DNA of 8,141 nucleotides from Bdellovibrionota bacterium (GTDB taxonomy: Bacteria > Bdellovibrionota > Bacteriovoracia > Bacteriovoracales > Bacteriovoracaceae). Within the stretch, counting starts at the first letter, position 1; each line of letters begins with the position of its first letter. A program made the position numbers and the translations under genes. The stretch is from assembly GCA_030836365.1 (NCBI GenBank), contig JAURQB010000014.1, positions 1 through 8,141 of the forward strand, written 5' to 3'. Shown here in pieces: positions 6,785-8,141 of this stretch. The notes beneath the pieces are model-generated. The model made no database searches, was not told the DNA's origin, and saw nothing but the letters and a program-made list of their open reading frames with translations.

Positions 6785-8139
6785 ACTTTAGCCTTTCTTA
6801 ATAATGTTTTAATTTGAAATTCTGTCATCCCATGAGACTCTAAATGAATTACTTCATCGATGACATCATCAACTGCGCCTTCAAGGCGATATCTACTTTT
6901 TACAACCTGTCTCGTTCTCCCGATTGATCGCTCGAGTAGATGTTTTCTAAATCCTGATCTCAATCTTTTTAACAAAGGCACTCTGTCAGCAAAAGGATCA
7001 TCAAGTTTTTGCATGAGCTCTTTCATTTGTTTCGCTTGATACGCCATCTCTGACTTGCCCATTCTGGAAGTTCTTCTTCGAGGTAGCGTAACCCCATAAT
7101 CGCCCCCACTACTTTTAACAAGACTGTTGATCATGTGTGGAGTGGCGACGCCTGTAAAGAACATATCGACAGCGAGAAATACAGTGTTCCAATACAATGC
7201 ATTTTTGGCTTCCTCACGGGCCAACTGGTCTGGCAAACAAGCACTAGATAATTGATCTTCAATTACTAACGTATCATAGGAGTGAGTGAACGCTTCAAGA
7301 CTTAAACCAAATCCAACGGCTGCACTCCCAAAAGATGATATTGCCAGCATTTGTTCGCTAGCAGCTAGGGGATTAATAAGAGCAAGGACCGTCATAATAC
7401 CAATATTTTTTGCAAAATCTTCACCCTCTTGGTCCTTAATCCGTTGTTGAATATTTTTCATGTAACGGCACATAACAAGATCAGTATCATCATTCCCACT
7501 TTTAACTTGATTTTTAAACTGCTCCATCAAGTCAGGCCGTTTTGCTAGCAATAATTGGGTAAAACTTTTATCCTCACAAAGACTCCCAATTGAGTTATCA
7601 CTGAAAACAACTTTCAAAACGGATCTTCTTCTATTTTTATTTGTTTGATTCAATAAATGTTTAAACCTTTTTTTGAATACTCGACCAGCGCGAAGACCTT
7701 GATTACTTTGTTGTATTTTTTCTCGTCTCAAGCTAGCTAATTGTAACTCTTTAAACTCTTGCGCATAATCGGGGTCATTTTCATGCGGGTAAATTGATTT
7801 TATCTTTGCCATTAACCTCTTGGCGTCTTCTAGGCTGTCGATATTATCAACTTCGTCAAGGTTATCCCGAATCCATGACCCTGCAATTTCTTCTTCAAGT
7901 TCAAAAACTTGATCTGAGCCGTTTAGCTGTGAAAAGTGCTCATAGGCTTTTGCGGAATGAAGGTTTCCCTCACCACTTTTCATTTTTATCGATTCTGCAA
8001 TTTCTGGATATTTTGAGATAATTTCATGAATTATTTTATTCAACCCATTTTTTTCTAATTTAACTTTACTGATGTATGTAGATGCCTCCTGGCAAAATAG
8101 TTGTTCACCCTTTGATGGCGTATAGGAGCTTCTGGCCAT
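6775..8139 (-). CDS. Unknown, probably membrane-associated or exported protein, at least 454 aa (possibly 5'-partial)
   Basis: No family is recognised. The ATG at 8137-8139 has only two bases before it, so neither an RBS nor an upstream stop can be seen. The start MARSSYTPSKGEQLFC has no signal peptide and reads like a mature N-terminus, so the true start may lie past the right edge. Residues ~20-145 are charged and helix-prone. Residues 151-178 are strongly basic (FKKRFKH, NKNRRRS). Hydrophobic stretches at ~244-282 (IGIMTVLALINPLAA, then GSAAVGFGLSLEAF) and ~313-333 (ALYWNTVFLAVDMFFTGVA) could be membrane segments. The C-terminal part from ~353 is again basic (LPRRRTSR, KRLRSGFRKH). There are five Cys (16, 188, 224, 301, 453), compatible with one or two disulfides if exported. 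The 3' end overlaps the 473-residue gene by 10 nt, so the products probably work together. A membrane-inserting envelope protein or effector is possible but unproven. Confidence 0.8.
   Translation of the reverse strand: MARSSYTPSKGEQLFCQEASTYISKVKLEKNGLNKIIHEIISKYPEIAESIKMKSGEGNLHSAKAYEHFSQLNGSDQVFELEEEIAGSWIRDNLDEVDNIDSLEDAKRLMAKIKSIYPHENDPDYAQEFKELQLASLRREKIQQSNQGLRAGRVFKKRFKHLLNQTNKNRRRSVLKVVFSDNSIGSLCEDKSFTQLLLAKRPDLMEQFKNQVKSGNDDTDLVMCRYMKNIQQRIKDQEGEDFAKNIGIMTVLALINPLAASEQMLAISSFGSAAVGFGLSLEAFTHSYDTLVIEDQLSSACLPDQLAREEAKNALYWNTVFLAVDMFFTGVATPHMINSLVKSSGGDYGVTLPRRRTSRMGKSEMAYQAKQMKELMQKLDDPFADRVPLLKRLRSGFRKHLLERSIGRTRQVVKSRYRLEGAVDDVIDEVIHLESHGMTEFQIKTLLRKAKVCQ
6792..6799 (-). promoter_or_regulatory. 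Ribosome binding site of the 473-aa gene
   Basis: AAGAAAGG on the coding strand lies 7 nt before the ATG at 6784, inside the 3' end of the upstream gene. It is an imperfect Shine-Dalgarno with good spacing and supports the start that includes the signal peptide. Confidence 0.45.
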
Positions 8140-8141
8140 AC

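Noticed and set aside
7794..8021. 75-codon frame on the + strand
   Set aside because: It is antisense to the well-behaved 454-residue gene, with no independent support.

Overview
The window is ordinary dense bacterial DNA. It holds four long coding regions, gaps of only 22 and about 50 bases between genes, and moderate-to-low GC (roughly 40% by eye, higher inside uppP). The one gene whose function can be named is uppP (undecaprenyl-diphosphate phosphatase), which implies a peptidoglycan-making bacterium. The other three encode proteins with no confident family. They comprise a very large acidic cysteine-rich protein that looks extracellular, and two proteins that look exported or membrane-associated. 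This mix, with large Cys-rich proteins resembling animal Cys modules, recalls predatory or free-living Bdellovibrionota and related former Deltaproteobacteria. That placement is an impression from sequence style, not a demonstrated assignment.

Layout. Bases 1-4447 (+) are the 3' part of one huge gene. The reading frame is open to the left edge, so the first in-window ATG at 155 is internal and the true start lies outside. The visible 1481 residues carry about 47 cysteines, a segment resembling PA-IL/LecA-type beta-sandwich lectins (nt ~1442-1726), two related Cys clusters with Dickkopf-like DSDC-style spacing, an Asp/Asn/Gly-rich acidic stretch, and a Cys-Asp-Cys-Asp C-terminus. It converges on uppP with 22 bp between the stop codons.

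Bases 4470-8141 (-) form an apparent operon read right to left. First comes an unknown protein of at least 454 residues with two hydrophobic segments, whose start may lie beyond the right edge. It overlaps by 10 nt an unknown 473-residue protein with a signal peptide and a possible small beta-barrel. After a gap of about 50 nt comes uppP. The operon promoter is not in the window.

Working hypothesis: the two overlapping genes are translationally coupled and their products act together in the envelope. uppP may be co-transcribed with them, but its essential housekeeping role need not be linked to theirs. I see no RNA genes, mobile elements, CRISPR arrays or convincing terminators.
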